Source: Mugil cephalus (taxonomy: Eukaryota > Chordata > Actinopteri > Mugiliformes > Mugilidae). Taken from it: a DNA stretch of 64,000 bases. The position numbers and the translations under genes were made by a program. This document shows positions 1 through 13,139 of this stretch, piece after piece; the stretch's first letter is position 1; every line of letters starts with the position of its first letter. Location: the NCBI RefSeq assembly GCF_022458985.1, contig NC_061778.1, positions 3,551,501-3,615,500 on the forward strand. Direction: 5' to 3'. The notes under the pieces were generated by a model. That model searched no databases. It was not told the DNA's origin and saw nothing but the letters and a program-made list of their open reading frames with translations.

Positions 1-1035
1 AGCAACGTGGAAAAATGCCTCAGTGTTAGCAGCAGAGCGCTACGATATGTGAACCTCACTGTCTGGGTTGATTGAAAAAAGGAGGATTAACAACAATCAC
101 AGAACATCACAGATATTTATCTACATCTCCCGTCATGTAATTCCTGCTACACACTAAAGCCTGCACATTGAAAGTTTGCTCTCTAATGTGCAGCACAAGG
201 CTCCAGAGAGGCGTTATCTAACATGCTCACACCAGCATGCAGTTTCTCCACGTGTGTCGCACCCAGCAGCCTGTACCGGTTCTGTTGAGACAGGTGGAGT
301 CTCCCAAACACTGGAGCCGATCCAGGCCAGTGTGAAACACAGACAAGATCAACAGCATGCCGAGATGAAAGACTAAAGCTGCGTCTCCATCGCCGGCTCG
401 AACACAGCTTCTTCTTCTTCCTCTTCTTTTTACGGATTTTCCCGACAAACCAGGTGGGCCTCCAGAGAGGTGGCGACGCTTGAGCAAAGTTTTTAGGCAT
501 TTACATTTATCTCCAGCTTGAACTGATGCTGAGCATAACAGTCACTCACCATAACTATCTGAGTATAAACCATGGTATTTAGCGCAGACGTCAATGACCC
601 CCAGAAGATTAACACCTTAATGACTCTCGATTGTTCACTTAGTACAAACAGGAGCTGGTTGTTTCCGTTTAAGCCGTTAGATATGTCAATCTGACGAAGA
701 ACCATGCGAAGCCTTCTTAGGAATTTGTTTACATCACAACCAGAGCTGCTTTCACTGGACTTTCTCTGAGAGTGAAGCTCTCCGTGGAAACTGTTTATTG
801 GAAAAGTTTACTGTGTTTAGGTTCACAGAGCTTCAGTTCAAGAAGCTCTGACGGCACTGACATTTTCCATCATGTCACATCATGCGTTATTCATTCATTC
901 GCTTTCTGTAACCGCCCAGCTGTCACTGGCAGTGTGTCGCAGGGCTAACGCAGAGAGACAGCTCCAGTTGCGTGTGTTAGCTGAGTGAAATTAGGATGTA
1001 TGTGAACATTTCAGTATTACCATATAATTTTAATT
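1..1035. other. Non-coding stretch, nothing recognised
   Basis: No splice-flanked coding segment, RNA gene or recognisable mobile element was found on either strand. Short open frames here show no family similarity. A pyrimidine-rich run (CTT/TCC) lies near 408-430. Confidence 0.4.
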
Positions 1036-1408
1036 TTGGGGGCATGTGTGCAGGCGCGCTCGCTCTGCAGAGAAGGTGATCGGCCGTAGTCTGCAGCCTG
1101 TCGATGAGGCTTCCAGGACTCTGAAGCGTGCAGCTGAGATTGTGGCTATTTAACAGACTCCCCTCTGGCCGACGGCTGCGATCCATCGAGTACAGGATCC
1201 CTCGCATGGCCAAGAGAAACCCACCACCATCCCACTGTAAGTCTTCCTTTTGTTGCATTGTACAGTGAATATATTTATTGCATATTTTAGTGTGTTTACG
1301 ATTTATTTTATCTTAATATATATATTTTTTATGCAACAAACTCTAAGACAAATTCCTTGTATGCACAAATATACTTGGCAATATATTCGATGCTGATTCT
1401 GATTCTGT
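1036..1408 (+). mobile_element. Degenerate LINE 3' end with TCTGAT tail
   Basis: Plus-strand frames contain broken matches to the C-terminus typical of fish non-LTR retrotransposon ORF2, including a GRRLRSIEYR-like segment near 1165-1200. In intact relatives this is LPSGRRYRS followed by a basic stretch. The segment ends in an AT-rich 3' region and a short repeated CTGATTCTGATTCTG at about 1391-1408, the usual microsatellite tail of such elements. It has stops and frame changes, so it is a dead fragment. The exact clade (Rex1/L2-like) is inferred. Confidence 0.5.
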
Positions 1409-4304
1409 TTAATCTGTCTTATTTTAGGTGACTGGGAATTGAAGAGAGTTTCTTGCCCTGGCTCTGCTGCTCTGTTTCATTCAGTTTAGAATCACCAATG
1501 AACCTAATGAGCATGAACCTAACGAGGAAGCCGTGCAGACTCCACCCAGAAAGGCCCCAGTTCTCCGATGGACGGGAACCCAGAACCTTCTTGCTGGGAG
1601 GCTGTGAAATTACAGAAACGGCCAAATTAAACTATTTATAACATCCGCAACTAAACATGTCAGAATTATTAATATTATAACATTTTCCCAAAAATCCGAA
1701 ACAAACTTTCTGTTGCTTTATAACCTTAGTATGTTCTAGTGTTAAATGGCAGATTGAGCCTGTTTTAGTGTTTAGTGTATTTTTACAGACACTTCTACCT
1801 TCTACCTTGTTGTGAAACGTTATTCATTTCCACAGGGGGCCACATGAAAAATCTCAAAATTTGAACTTAATTTTGATCAATATTAATTTTCTCCCATTGT
1901 AAAAAGCAGTAAATTATATATTTTGATAAACTGGTAAATGGAAGTATAAGAATATTCTGTAAATTTTTATTTCAATTTTTAAGTTTTGGTGTAGGTCAAA
2001 GAGGAAAATAAAACACAATCGATCTCTAGTTTTGGATATAACGCACTGGAATATTGGAAACTTGAATTCTGTTCAAACCGCCTGTTGGACCGTGTAGCTA
2101 CATTAATTAATTATTTTCTGTATCTTAATAAATCTCATTAAATGCTTAATAGAAGCTGTCTCAGTCATCCTTTTTGAAGAATTAACGAACGCAGATTCGC
2201 GTAAATAATACGTCATGGCTTTTCAAAATAAAAGCAACATAATTGTATTGCATGCACCATATAAATACTTATTTGCCTTTTTTAAAATGTAAAAAAGTAT
2301 GTGGCCTGCTGGCTGTAAAATGCCCAGGTCCGTCCTATGCATTAAGAATTAAAAGTGCATTATATTTTTTGGGTAAAGGCAGAATTTGGCGCGTTATTTT
2401 TGTCCAGAACGTTCTCGTTGTGAGGAATCAACTGCTCAGAGTGAAATAAATCCGCAGATCCTGATCGATGGCGTCTGACTGACCGTCTTAAACCTGCTAC
2501 ACGTGCATGTTTCACTGCTGATTTCTATTGAATAATCGAAGGCACCTTCACGTTTGCTGTTTCACTCCTGAGCTCAGTTCATAATACAAATCAATGTATA
2601 GATTCAGTTTCATCTGCACAGATCCTCACACATGGAAGACACATGCTATGTTACTGTTGTGCAACCCTTCCAGCGGAATGGAATTCTACTGATGATGAAA
2701 TGACTTTCATGCGGGTCTCGTCTGCTCTGCAGGACGGCCAGCGGACACACGGCTGTTATTCAGAAACGCCCCATACATCAACACGTTGCTCAACGGGTCG
2801 CGGTGACGCCCCGGTGGTACGAAGAATAGGCCGCTAAAACACAATCTACATTCCTGACCTTCTTCCTCTCCCCCACTCCCTCTCTCTCTCTGATGTTTTA
2901 TCCTACTCTCTCCACAGCTCCCCACATCGTTCTCCCTCCACGTTTGTCTGCCTCAGCTCCTTCTGAGCAGAACCGGCCCTTCGCGTTGATCTGGTTGGTG
3001 GAGTGGAGATAAATGTTGGTTCTCCCAAACAATGAGGCGAACGAGGTGCAGAGTGGAAGTGACGCACTTCTTCTACACGACTATTTCAAATTCCAGCACA
3101 CAAACTGTTGCAAAACGGTTATTTCAATTAATTGAAAATAAAGAAATATATAGCCCTATATTTGCATTGTTTACAGATTTAAAAGGTTGTTATACCACTG
3201 CAGTAATTCATCTGTGCTTTTACTGTTTCTATATATATATATATATATATAGTAGATTTTATTGCGTATTGCTGCTACAATTTTTATTTGTATTGTTTCC
3301 GAACCAGAGAGCTACTGAACTGTATATTGTTTTTTTTTGTTTGTTTTTTGCTTTTTTTTAAACCAGACAGTGACAATAAAAATGTCTTATTTTTATTTTG
3401 TATCCTAGATATGAACCACACTTTCTGCAATAAACTGCACCAAACTGCTGTCAGACAACATTATGTGTCATGTCATGCAAAAATGACACATGGAAATCTC
3501 AGAATTAAAGAAAACTAAAAATCAGATAACACACAAAGTTCAAAATTTCATCTTCAGCGTCTAAATTTTAAAAAAACACAATCTACGTCTAAAATATTGC
3601 TACAGTCATGGATTCTAATCTGAATTTGCACGTCCGTAATAAAGAAACCCTGCAGTCACCTGCACTGTTTTCTATTTTAATGCTGTTTTTTTTTTTTTTG
3701 TATTTTTTTTTGCAGTCAATCAAATAACTGCACTAAAAATCTGCTGTTGACTTTTCCACTCTAACTCCACCTGACGTCGCGTACGAACATTTGGGCCGAG
3801 GTCACTGTGTAGTAACATCACACAGAAAGGCGTCGTACTAATCCCACATTTTTATTTTATTACAGCATATAGTCTCCACCCTCTTAAAATACTGCTATGA
3901 ATCCCTGTCGGCAATATTAACTGGATGTTTTCATTATCTTGGCAGATGCTGTATTAAATTAACTCAAACACATGCACATTCATAAACTGGTGCCAAAGTT
4001 CAGTGTGTGTTTGTGTCTAAATTACCCACAAATTAGGATAAACACCAAAAACATGACACTTTTCCCAATGATTAAATAAATCAAATATGTAAATCACAAA
4101 CTTGGACCTCAGTTGATTTTAAGAAATCCAAGTCCTCAAAAACAAGTTTAATTGTTCTGTGTATTTACCTATTCGAGTAAAGATGAGAAGATTTCCACAT
4201 CTCTTCCAGCTCCTCTGTGACCTTTAAAAGAACACACAGTTTCTTTTTTATTTGGAGAAATGAGCTTCACGGTCAGGTCAGCTCCTTCATGCATGATGTT
4301 GTTT
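1409..4304. other. AT-rich intergenic stretch, no gene seen
   Basis: The stretch is AT-rich with simple repeats: (TA)n at about 3232-3251 and T-rich runs near 3330-3360 and 3687-3712. I found no exon with consistent splice sites and family similarity. A tail-like GACAATAAAAATGTC near 3371 may be another decayed retroposon end. Confidence 0.4.
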
Positions 4305-4415
<111 letters not shown>

Positions 4416-4906
4416 GTCTCAGAGTGATGCTGAAAAACTAGTTGATGCATTTGTGTCTTCCAGGCTGGATTATTGTAACTCATTACTGTCTGGCTCCAAA
4501 TAGCTCTTTAAAAAGCCTCCAATTGATTCAAAACGCCGCAGCAAGAGCACTGACAGGAATTAGCAAGAGAGATCATATTACTACAGTTTTAGCTCCTCTT
4601 CATCGGCTCCCTTTAAAATCTAGAATTGAATTTAAAGTCCTCCTCCTTACGTACAAGGCCCTGAGAGGCCCAGCTCCATCATATCTGAAAGACCTTATCG
4701 TACCGTATCGTCCCAACAGATCACTACGATCTCTAAGTGCAGGTCTACTTGTGGTTCTTAGAGTTTCTAAAAGTAGAATGGGAGGTAGAGCCTTCAGCTA
4801 TCAGGCGTCTCTCCTGTGGAAGCAGCTCCCAGTTTGGGTTCAGGAGGCAGAGACCGTCTCTACTTTCCTTTTTGACAGAGTTGGACTTAACCATCCCTTA
4901 CAGTAG
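4416..4906 (+). pseudogene. LINE ORF2 C-terminal fragment (L2/CR1-like), frameshifted
   Basis: The first part reads as the end of an RT domain (AEKLVDAFVSSRLDYCNSLL) in one frame. Near 4490 the match moves to another frame, with LQLIQNAAARALTGISKRDH, PLHRLPLKSRIEFKVLLLTY and APSYLKDLI. This order is characteristic of the C-terminus of L2/CR1-type fish LINE ORF2. The rest of the reverse transcriptase and the endonuclease are missing. The frameshift and the lack of a 5' end make it non-functional. The sequence to about 5115 is probably its 3' tail. Confidence 0.8.
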
Positions 4907-5559
4907 TCATGCTGCTATAGGCCTAGGCTGCTGGGGGACGATGTACTTTCTATTACTAACCACTGTGTCTCGCTCTAAAAGTACAAACTCTACACAACAC
5001 TGAGTTTATCTGCGGTGCTGCCTAGGGAGTTATAATAGATTCACTAATCGAAAGACTGGAAAATTAACTTACATGTCCTCCATGGACTTAGTCCAGAGCT
5101 GACATCCGAGCCCTCGTAAAACAAGTATGAAGAGAACAACTGTTGAAACATCACCCACAGAAAATCCTTAAAAATGTGTTCTATGGGTCACTGTGTGTTT
5201 GTGTGTGTAGTTATGAGACTAATCATGTATCGGACAGACTGAAGATGACTGTTTTGTCCTTTTTATTGTTTAATTTGCTTAATAATGATCTCCATTTCAT
5301 TCATGCCAATGCTTCCATTCATATTATTGCACCATTGCATCATTTATTTACTTCAAATTCTGTTTCTTGTACATTTGTACATATATCTTGTATATTTGTT
5401 TTTGCTTATACTATTGTACTTTATGTCATTTGTGAAATAGTGCCAAATAAATTAAAGCAAAAATAGACCTGAGTAACGAACTTGAAAATTATAACGAGTT
5501 GAAAATAACAAACAAGAAGATGCCTAACTGTCTTATCTGCAAAAATGATCCTAGTGTGT

Positions 5560-5790
5560 AAGTCCACGTGGTTCATTAATAAATAAATGACCTTTTGATG
5601 AAAAACATTGAGAGATATAGTATTAGAGGAGCATCTCATGGGTGGTTACAAAGTTATTTGGAAGACACATTTCAGTGTGTACATTTAACAACAACGTTAG
5701 ATATGGCGTGCCACAAGGCTCTGTACTAGACCCTCTGTTGTTTATTTTGTACATCAATGATATTTGTGTCCAAACTGTTAAAATTAACAT
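5560..5790 (+). pseudogene. Reverse transcriptase fragment of a non-LTR element
   Basis: Broken frames read IERYSIRGASHGWLQSYLE and then, after a frameshift near 5640-5690, RYGVPQGSVLDPLLFILYIN. These correspond to reverse transcriptase segments around the conserved PQGS-x-L-x-P-x-L-F motif. No catalytic DD box is present because the match ends before it. It is a small dead fragment, distinct from the one at 4416-4906. Confidence 0.7.
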
Positions 5791-8700
5791 CCTGTGGCCA
5801 GGTCCCATCTCAAGTAGGCCCTGGGTCGTAATTGGACATAAATCTATTCACATTAAGTGGACAAGCCACCCTTTGATGAGACAAAAAGAAGGTCATAACA
5901 TCACATTTAATGCAAAGACGGAAGTGCAGGCTAGGGGTTAGCAGTGGATACAGTATGGCTACGGTTAGCGGATGGATTTAATGTGAATTAGTGATCTTGA
6001 GTGTGTGACAGCCTCAGGGGTTGTACATTTTGCGGATGAGAACCCAGACTGCCACAGTTTTCCATCCTGTTATTTTATCAAGTGTCTGAGAACAAGTCAG
6101 TTCGTCCTGTGTTCTCACGACTTGTCTCCCTTCAGATATATAAAAAATAACTTTCAGTGGTTTTCCTCAATTTGCATATTTTACATATCTCTCTAACCAT
6201 CTCAACAAATGGGGAATGGTGAAAGCATCCCAAGTGTTTAATCAGCAATATGTTTTGTTGTTTTACATTTGTTTGGATCAATTCCCTGGAAAGATTGATT
6301 GATATTTGGTTTCTGCATTGTGTCAAAATCAGCCTGTTCCTCTCTCCTCAGCTGATCTGTGCCCAAATACTACAGTTTTGTTGGTCCAAGCAGAGAGAAA
6401 TGGTGTGTTTGCATTAACTTCTTCTGATACATATTTCTCAGTGAAGACCAACTTTCTGTAACTGAAAATCAATAAAATATGGAACATGTCTTGACTGATT
6501 TAGATTAATTTCACTCCACAGCCCTGCAAAGCTTTAGTTCCTCCCGTCATCTGGATGTTCTTACTTTATTACTTATTAATCTGGTGTATTTGATGCTCAG
6601 TGTGTTTGGCTTCAGACTGCTTTCTGTAGCTCAAACAAACAATGATATGCTGCTAGATGGTTTATCTGACTGTCTGAAGGCGAGTCCCGAGAGTAGGTGT
6701 CTGGTATCTGATCGGAGAGTGAATATGAAGGGATGCTGTGATGGATGGAAACTAAAATAAATGCATATAAAGATGGACAACCCGTCTCTTGTAGGGTTTT
6801 GAAGCTCAACGATATGGAGTGGGTGGGTGACGCCTTGACACAGTGAGCTGTCAATCAACCACAAAGACTAAACTCTTAATTGTGCATAACTTTAAGCCTT
6901 GATATAATTTAAACTGGTGAGTCCGCACAGTTGTTATGAATGTAGAAATTAATTCCAAAGACCAAAACTTGAAATCTACCTGTTTCTACCGTAAAGTTGG
7001 GACCTTTTAATGCGGGGGTGTATGGGACGACAGCCTCTAGTGTCGTCTTCATTATTCAGCTCCTGACTAACACAGAATATTACTCGTACATGAACTAATA
7101 CGTGAGCACATGTTTCCACAAACAAAAAGGAAAAGTTTTGGCAAGTGATAAGTTGTTTCCCGTTGAGCCGTGAGATCATCTCATTTAAAAGGGGAAAACA
7201 TTTTACGCAACGTTCATTTCACACTTACTCGTTGTCCGCCTCTGTAAAGCTCCTTCGGTTGACTCACGGTACTCCGTTGAACTGAAGTAAACAGTTACCG
7301 GACTGGGTTAATGAGGAATGTGGAATAAGATGACAAAAGCTGCTTACGGGACTCGAGTACAGGTCTTTCTCAGACACTCATCTTTGTCTGTGGCTCATCT
7401 CTGCTCTGTTCTTCCTGCTTTATTCCACTCATTAAATACACATTTAAAATGTGCAGAAATAGGGCAAACCTAATCAGCCCTGGGACTATATGAAAACTGT
7501 TTATGAGACACCATGTTTAACCTCACTGAGACTGAATTCCCTGTGATCCCGGTCAGTCCTTCTCTTCAGCAGGTTCTTATCCAGCTCAGCTCTTCCTCAC
7601 ATTCTAAATCAATCGGCTGACAAGTCTGACAGCAAGACATCGGGTTGTTGTGGTATTTGTAGAACAGTAAAACGTTCAATTTGATGCTAAAGTCTTGCGT
7701 AAACCTGTCTGAATTAACCCTCGGGCATCAGTTTAACCCTTTACGGGGCAAAACATCACATATGGTCTCTTCAGCACATTTTAAATTGCGTCCCTGTTCT
7801 TCCCTGTGAGGTTTAGAAGCATGTGGTTTTCATTCAGCCAATCAGAGAAGATCAAGGAAACATTCTCAGGTCTAATCAGGGTCTAATGTGGCCTTCAAAG
7901 TCCACATCAGCGTGAACTCGGAGCACAACTGATTTATTAGGCACCGTGTCTTAATGTTGTGCCTGAATCAGCTCTTATGTTCTAATGCTCTAAATACATG
8001 TTAACATTTGTAAACCACTCAAGGAGAAGGAACCATATGTTAAATTCATTCATCTTGATTTTCTCCATGAAAATTAAAGATAAATAAATAAATAGATAAA
8101 TTTCACAAACGTAAAGCAGTTTTCTGACGTCCTACAATAACACCCTAAGGTTGAAATTTACTTCACAAAACACTTCACAAAAACAACTAAAAATTCAGTT
8201 TGACCATTTTGAGTTTTTTAACCATTTAAATACCAGTTTCATTAGTTAAAGTCGCTGTTAAGGGGCTTGGGCATTTTTTTTCAAATCAGTCTCGGATATC
8301 AGCTAAAATATTAACTTGGATGCATTATTTGTTTTTGTGTAACATCAGATTTAACATTTTCCATTCTTTTGAGTCATTAACGTAAAAGAAAAAATGTCCC
8401 ATTGACTCCCATTATAACCACCATAGATATTGTACACACTAGCAGCGCTTGTGATTTCTCTCCACTTATTGTTGAAGTCTCCTCTTTCTGTCTCTCTTGA
8501 CCATGTTAAAATAAAGTGTCATTTCAGCTGCTCAGAAAACATCAATAAATAATAGAGGACACGTTGATGTGACTGATGAAATGTTAACGCCACTAAAAAT
8601 AATCATTCCGTGACTAAGCTCTTTAAAGAATAAATACCAGCTGCATGTGTGGGATAAACATTTTCCCGCAGATGTTAATAATCTTAAGGGTACAGTTTGA

Positions 8701-9200
8701 TCCAAAAACAGATGTGGAGGCCGTCCACTAATTTAGGTTGAAATCATAATCATAACATAATAAATCTACTATTTTTTATTTATTTATTGTGTTTTGCATG
8801 AATGTGTCTCTTAACACACAGCTTTTACAGAAGTGGTGCGCTGGTGTGATTAGTCAACAGGACGGACTCGGGATAATTGGTGGTGGTGGTGGTGGTGGAA
8901 AAGAGTTGAAGAACATCCAGAGTCAGTAATTTACAGTTGTGCATGAGTCTGCCCTTTAGCACAGATTCAAGACAAACTACAATTACCTTCAGAACACCAG
9001 CGATGTTAAAGGTCAGTGTTTATTATGGTGAAGTTTGGAGTCTCACGCTTTTCCTTTCACTCTATGGGACGTCCATTGTCCTTATTTTTTTTTCTGTCAA
9101 TAATCACTGAGTAATTGCCTACTGACTAGTTGTGAATGTTGATGGAAGTCTACTACTGGTATAGTTCAAATACATTGTCATTCAACATGTCATTACTGGT
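5791..9200. other. Intergenic stretch, no gene seen
   Basis: I see no supported coding exon. There is a short (GGT)n run at about 8879-8898 and AT-rich runs. The segment 8255-8440, with phrases such as ATTGACTCCCATTATAA, looks like decayed dispersed repeat, but I could not place it in a family. Confidence 0.35.
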
Positions 9201-9221
9201 CATGTGACCTCGGGGTCAACG

Positions 9222-9313
9222 TACACGATCGGCCGCAGCATTAATACCACTGACGGGAGAAGTGAACAACATCTCGTGTCAATTCAAAGTTCTGCTGGGA
9301 AACTTTTGGAGGT
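9222..9313 (+). mobile_element. Tc1-type derivative, 5' head (copy 1, split)
   Basis: Begins TA-CACGATCGGCCGCAGC and continues ACCACTGACGGGAGAAGTGAA up to TTCTGCTGGGAAACTTTTGG. This is the same order as the left end of the other copies in this window. It stops abruptly at 9313. The next part of the element resumes at about 10796, so the two pieces probably belong to one insertion interrupted by LINE sequence. Confidence 0.7.
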
Positions 9314-10017
9314 GAAACATCTGGTGGAGTGGCGTGAGACCAACAACTCGGTCCTGAACGTTGCCAAAAAAACGAAAGAGATCATTGTGGACTTTTCGAA
9401 AGAACAAGCCGAGCCACACACCTCCCGCCATCAATCACTCCATGCCTGCACGGGACAGGAACCGCCTGCACAACATTGTGAAGGTGGGTTTCTAAGATTA
9501 TTGGACTTCCCGCTCGCCACCTGAACACTGCGTACGAGCAGCAGGCTATAGCGGCCTGGCTCGTTGAATTCTACATGAGTCAACGCACGCTCTGTTCCCA
9601 GCGTTTGAGCGGCTGCCATCTGGTCGCAGGTTCCGCCGCCCGGCCTGTAAGACCCAGAGGAAGAGAGCAACCTTTTTTCCCATCGTTATTCTCCTCCTGA
9701 ACTCCGAGGGTGTTACAATAACTTATAAATATCACTACGTCCTCAATATTACAATGTTACTCTTAATTAAATCCATGCTTCACATTGTTTATTGCTGTAC
9801 CGAATCTGCTGTTTTACATATTATTTTTATATTCGTTTCATAATTACCACGATTCATCTCACTCGTTCTGTTACTGGCAGCAGGCCTGACATTACACACA
9901 AAATGCTGCTTTCGCCCACCCACTTGTGCACATTTCTTATCTTGCTCTTTAATCTTATGTACCGCTCTTCGCGCTCCGGGATAAATAAAGTTTTCTCTGA
10001 TTCTGATTCTGATCCTC
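9314..10017 (+). mobile_element. Degenerate LINE 3' part with RT remnant and TCTGAT tail
   Basis: Frames include LVEWRETNNSVLNVAKKTKE followed by IIVDF, which corresponds to the reverse transcriptase segment after the DD box (W-x-x-x-N-x-L-x-LN-x-x-KTKE-x-x-x-DF). Further on (about 9590-9705) is FERLPSGRRFRRPACKTQR, the usual ORF2 C-terminus. The element ends in GGGATAAATAAAG followed by about three copies of TCTGAT (9995-10014). Internal stops show that it is dead. Rex1/L2-like affiliation is inferred. Confidence 0.75.
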
Positions 10018-10312
10018 GATCCAACATGGTGGTGCACGATCATGCATCAAGAAATCTGTCATACTGTGTAGATGTGTATAAAGTCATTCACTCCACCCAT
10101 TCCTTTCTGCACTATTCAACTCAGGTTTGCCACTTTATGTATATTGTATATGTCATGTTCTCTTTAGTCTACTTTGTATATACAAGATATAATTTTTTTT
10201 ATATTTTATATATTACATTTTTTGTTTAGCTGCTGCACCGTAGGCCTTAGAGGAAGGTAAGTTCAATCCTGTTTTGTGTTGCACATCAGAATTGACAATA
10301 AAGTTGACTTGA
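10018..10312 (+). mobile_element. Second LINE 3' tail
   Basis: AT-rich 3' region containing TTTAGCTGCTGCACCGTAGG and ending GACAATAAAGTTGACTTGATTT, a common 3' end of fish non-LTR elements. It differs from the TCTGAT-tailed end just before it, so two retroelement ends lie in tandem here. Confidence 0.55.
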
Positions 10313-10795
10313 TTTCATTTATTTGGATCTACATTATCTTTAGCTAAGGCCACTGCTAGTCTTCCTGGAGTCCACACCCACAACTATCACATCAACACAA
10401 TTACTCAAAACACAAAACGACACAAACAACAACTAGTAAACACCTCACAACAATCTACAAAACTTAACAAAAAAGACAATCATACATATAATACATATAG
10501 TACAGGACTTAGTGCTGCGGTGCTTCTTAGCATAATTTATAAATGGTCAGATCAGTTATTTTATCTACTTACATTAGAAGTGATTCCAGTCTGTTAAATT
10601 TATAGTTTGGATCTCATGAAACTATTTAGACTTACACTGATTACACAGCTAATCATTAGCACACAGCTAACAGAGAGATGTTCTGTTAATAGATCCTTTT
10701 TCGATAATTCTCTAAAATGATATTTTTTTGTATAATACCTCCAGGCAGCGTGTTGTAAATGACATATAAAGTCTGTCTAAGTCTAAGTCATTAGT
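10313..10795. other. Non-coding stretch
   Basis: No coding or RNA feature was seen. The stretch is rich in ACA/CAA near 10380-10470 and lies between a LINE tail and the resumed Tc1-type element. Confidence 0.3.
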
Positions 10796-10880
10796 GCATG
10801 GATGTTACTTTTAGACATGTAGCAAGGGGGACCTACACAATATTAGGAAGGTGGTTATAATGTTATGCCTGATCGGTGTA
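10796..10880 (+). mobile_element. Tc1-type derivative, 3' end (copy 1, resumed)
   Basis: Starts GGATGTTACTT...AGACATGTAGCA, which in other copies comes just after the point where the 9222-9313 piece stops. It ends AGGAAGGTGGTTATAATGTT and then CCTGATCGGTG-TA. The inverted end pairs with the left end at 9222, and both are flanked by TA, the target duplication of the Tc1/mariner superfamily. Confidence 0.75.
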
Positions 10881-12500
10881 TTACACTCTGGATCTTTTAA
10901 GTACTCTTCACTTCTGTATCATGTGAAGGATTAACCTTATCAGACAGACATGTTGGCTGTTAAATAACATAGAAGCTACACGTAAGTAAAGCTTCAGTAA
11001 TACACCAGACCCTTCCTAACCCTCCATGGATTATAAGAATCTATAAATCTATTGAGGAAACCAAGCAGCCGAAAGGAGATTTGTCATTTATTGTCCTCCT
11101 CCTCCTCCTCCTCATCCTTCAGCTCCTCATCCTGACCTAAGAGGTGCTGACAGACAACAAGTCATCACGACCACAACAGCAGAGTGACCGGACTCGGCAC
11201 ACGGCCGCTGCTCTTTGGATGAACACGACATCTTCCTCTTCTGCCTTCTAGGTCCCGTCTCCTCCATTCTTCTGAGACAAAACACGTCCTTGAACAGTGC
11301 ACACGGACACACATCCAGTCCATTCACTGTGGATAATGCATTGATTTTTTTACACCTTCATTACCTCAGCGAGCTCATTGATCACACAGATTTCCCAGAA
11401 GGCCTTCCCACTGTCCAGGGTTTCTGTTTCTATTCAGTTAAAATAAATAAATAAATGTCTGCAGACCTGGGATGATAATGGATGTTCATTTAATCTGATG
11501 GACTCACACATATACAATAAGTTGTTATAATACTTACCCTGCTCCCAAACATCTGCTTATCATCAGGAAGAACAAGATGCAGCTGATGTTGAGAGAAACG
11601 TCAAATTAAATGTTTTCCCCAGTAGAGAATCCAGATAAAATGTAATAGTAATAGTAACTGATAGTTTTTTGCTGGACATATATATATGTTGTTCTAAAAG
11701 GTGGTAGGATGATGTCAGTGACTAGTCCTACCTCTCATCTTCAAACTAGAAATCAGTTCAACATTTTCACATTAAGAGGAAAAAGATAAGAGGAATAAAA
11801 AAAATGAAAACGACTATAAAAGAAACAGGATAAACAATTAATGTAATTGACAAAAACAACATAGTAAAAATATTGATAGATATTGCGTCCCTGTTCGCAT
11901 TAGATAATAATGATAATAAAAAATATCTAGTGAGAGGACACACTGTACTCATTCACTCTTCAGCCTGTATGTTCCTCCGTGTTCTTACAAACGTAAGAAT
12001 AAAAAACAAAAGCAGAACAATATCATGTCAAACACAAACAGTCTCATCTTTTCCCAAAAATAAATTGTTTGTTGGAGAAAGTGCTTCTAGGATCCAGCCC
12101 CTTCTTCACTATCATATAAATCAAATTTATCGCCAGCATTTCTTCTTGAGTATGATAAACAAAAACATGATGAACCCTGAATCATTGTTTATTTAAAAAA
12201 AAAAAGTTGATTAGAGTTCATTTTTATTATTATCAAGAAAAAACTGTTTGTGTCTGTTTTTAAATTCTTTAGTGCTGGTACTTTCCTTGATTTCCCCGTT
12301 TAAACCATTTCACACAGTGACTCCACAAACCGTTAATCACATGCTTTTAAGAGCTGTACGTACTCCAGGTTGTTTAAAATTTTATTTTTCCTCTTAACTG
12401 ATTAGTTAGTTAGTTAGACTAGTTAGTTTTTCTAGTTTGGAACAATGTTTGAGTGTTTTCAAGGAGGTGGAGGTTAAAATTTTGCACAGATGTGTTTGGT
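10881..12500. other. Intergenic stretch, no gene seen
   Basis: Contains a (CTC)n run at about 11095-11117 and AT-rich sequence around 11640-11900. No exon was supported. Confidence 0.35.
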
Positions 12501-12681
12501 ATCTAGTGAACTTGGAAGCCAGGTCAACGCCTTGTGATGCTGTTCGTAAAGTTTATTTGTGTGTGTGGAGTGTCATTGCTACAGTGCTACATGTCTAAGT
12601 AACATCCACATGAATGAATGTCAGGTCCAAACGTGAAACGCGATCCTGTCAGTGGTCATAATCTTATGGCTGATTGCTGTA
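12501..12681 (-). mobile_element. Tc1-type derivative fragment (copy 2)
   Basis: In reverse orientation. The high end reads GTCAGTGGTCATAATCTTAT then GGCTGATTGCTG-TA, a diverged version of the family terminus. Inward are GTGCTACATGTCTAAGTAAC and ATCTAGTGAACTTGGAAGCC. The latter is the complement of the segment encoding WPPN, from the transposase C-terminal region. The opposite terminus is absent. Confidence 0.7.
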
Positions 12682-13139
12682 GATCATGAATAACAGCAAC
12701 AACTTTGTTTTCTTAAATTCAGGCTCTTCTTTCACGTCACACAGCATCAGCACGAAGAAAACACAGACACAGTTCCACGTTTCCACTTGAACCTGTTATT
12801 ACGATTTATATAGACGACGCTGGTGAATTGAAAGACAACAGACGCGTCTTCACAGAACAGCAGTCGCATCATGGTACCCGACACTCATCAGTGCTTCAAG
12901 GGCCGCGGTTCAAAGAGGTAACTGGAAACTCCTGTTTACAGTCCAGCTAATGACCGTAGTCCACCTCACCTACAACCATCACACACATATTGACTGTCAA
13001 CACAACTGTCACCACAACATCCTCAACCTCACTTCATCATGACTTGCCAAAGTGTACTTTTCAAAAAAAAAAAAGTTTTTGTTAATAATTAATTTTCAGC
13101 TGAGATCTGGTAAAATAAGAAAATGATCCTTCATAGCAC

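Noticed and set aside
1206..1242. Apparent first coding exon (ATGGCCAAGAGAAACCC... then GTAAGT)
   Set aside because: The surrounding frame matches a LINE ORF2 C-terminus and the segment ends in a retroelement tail, so the donor-like site is coincidental.
9792..10229. 145-codon plus-strand open frame
   Set aside because: It spans the AT-rich 3' ends of two LINE remnants and crosses the TCTGAT tail.
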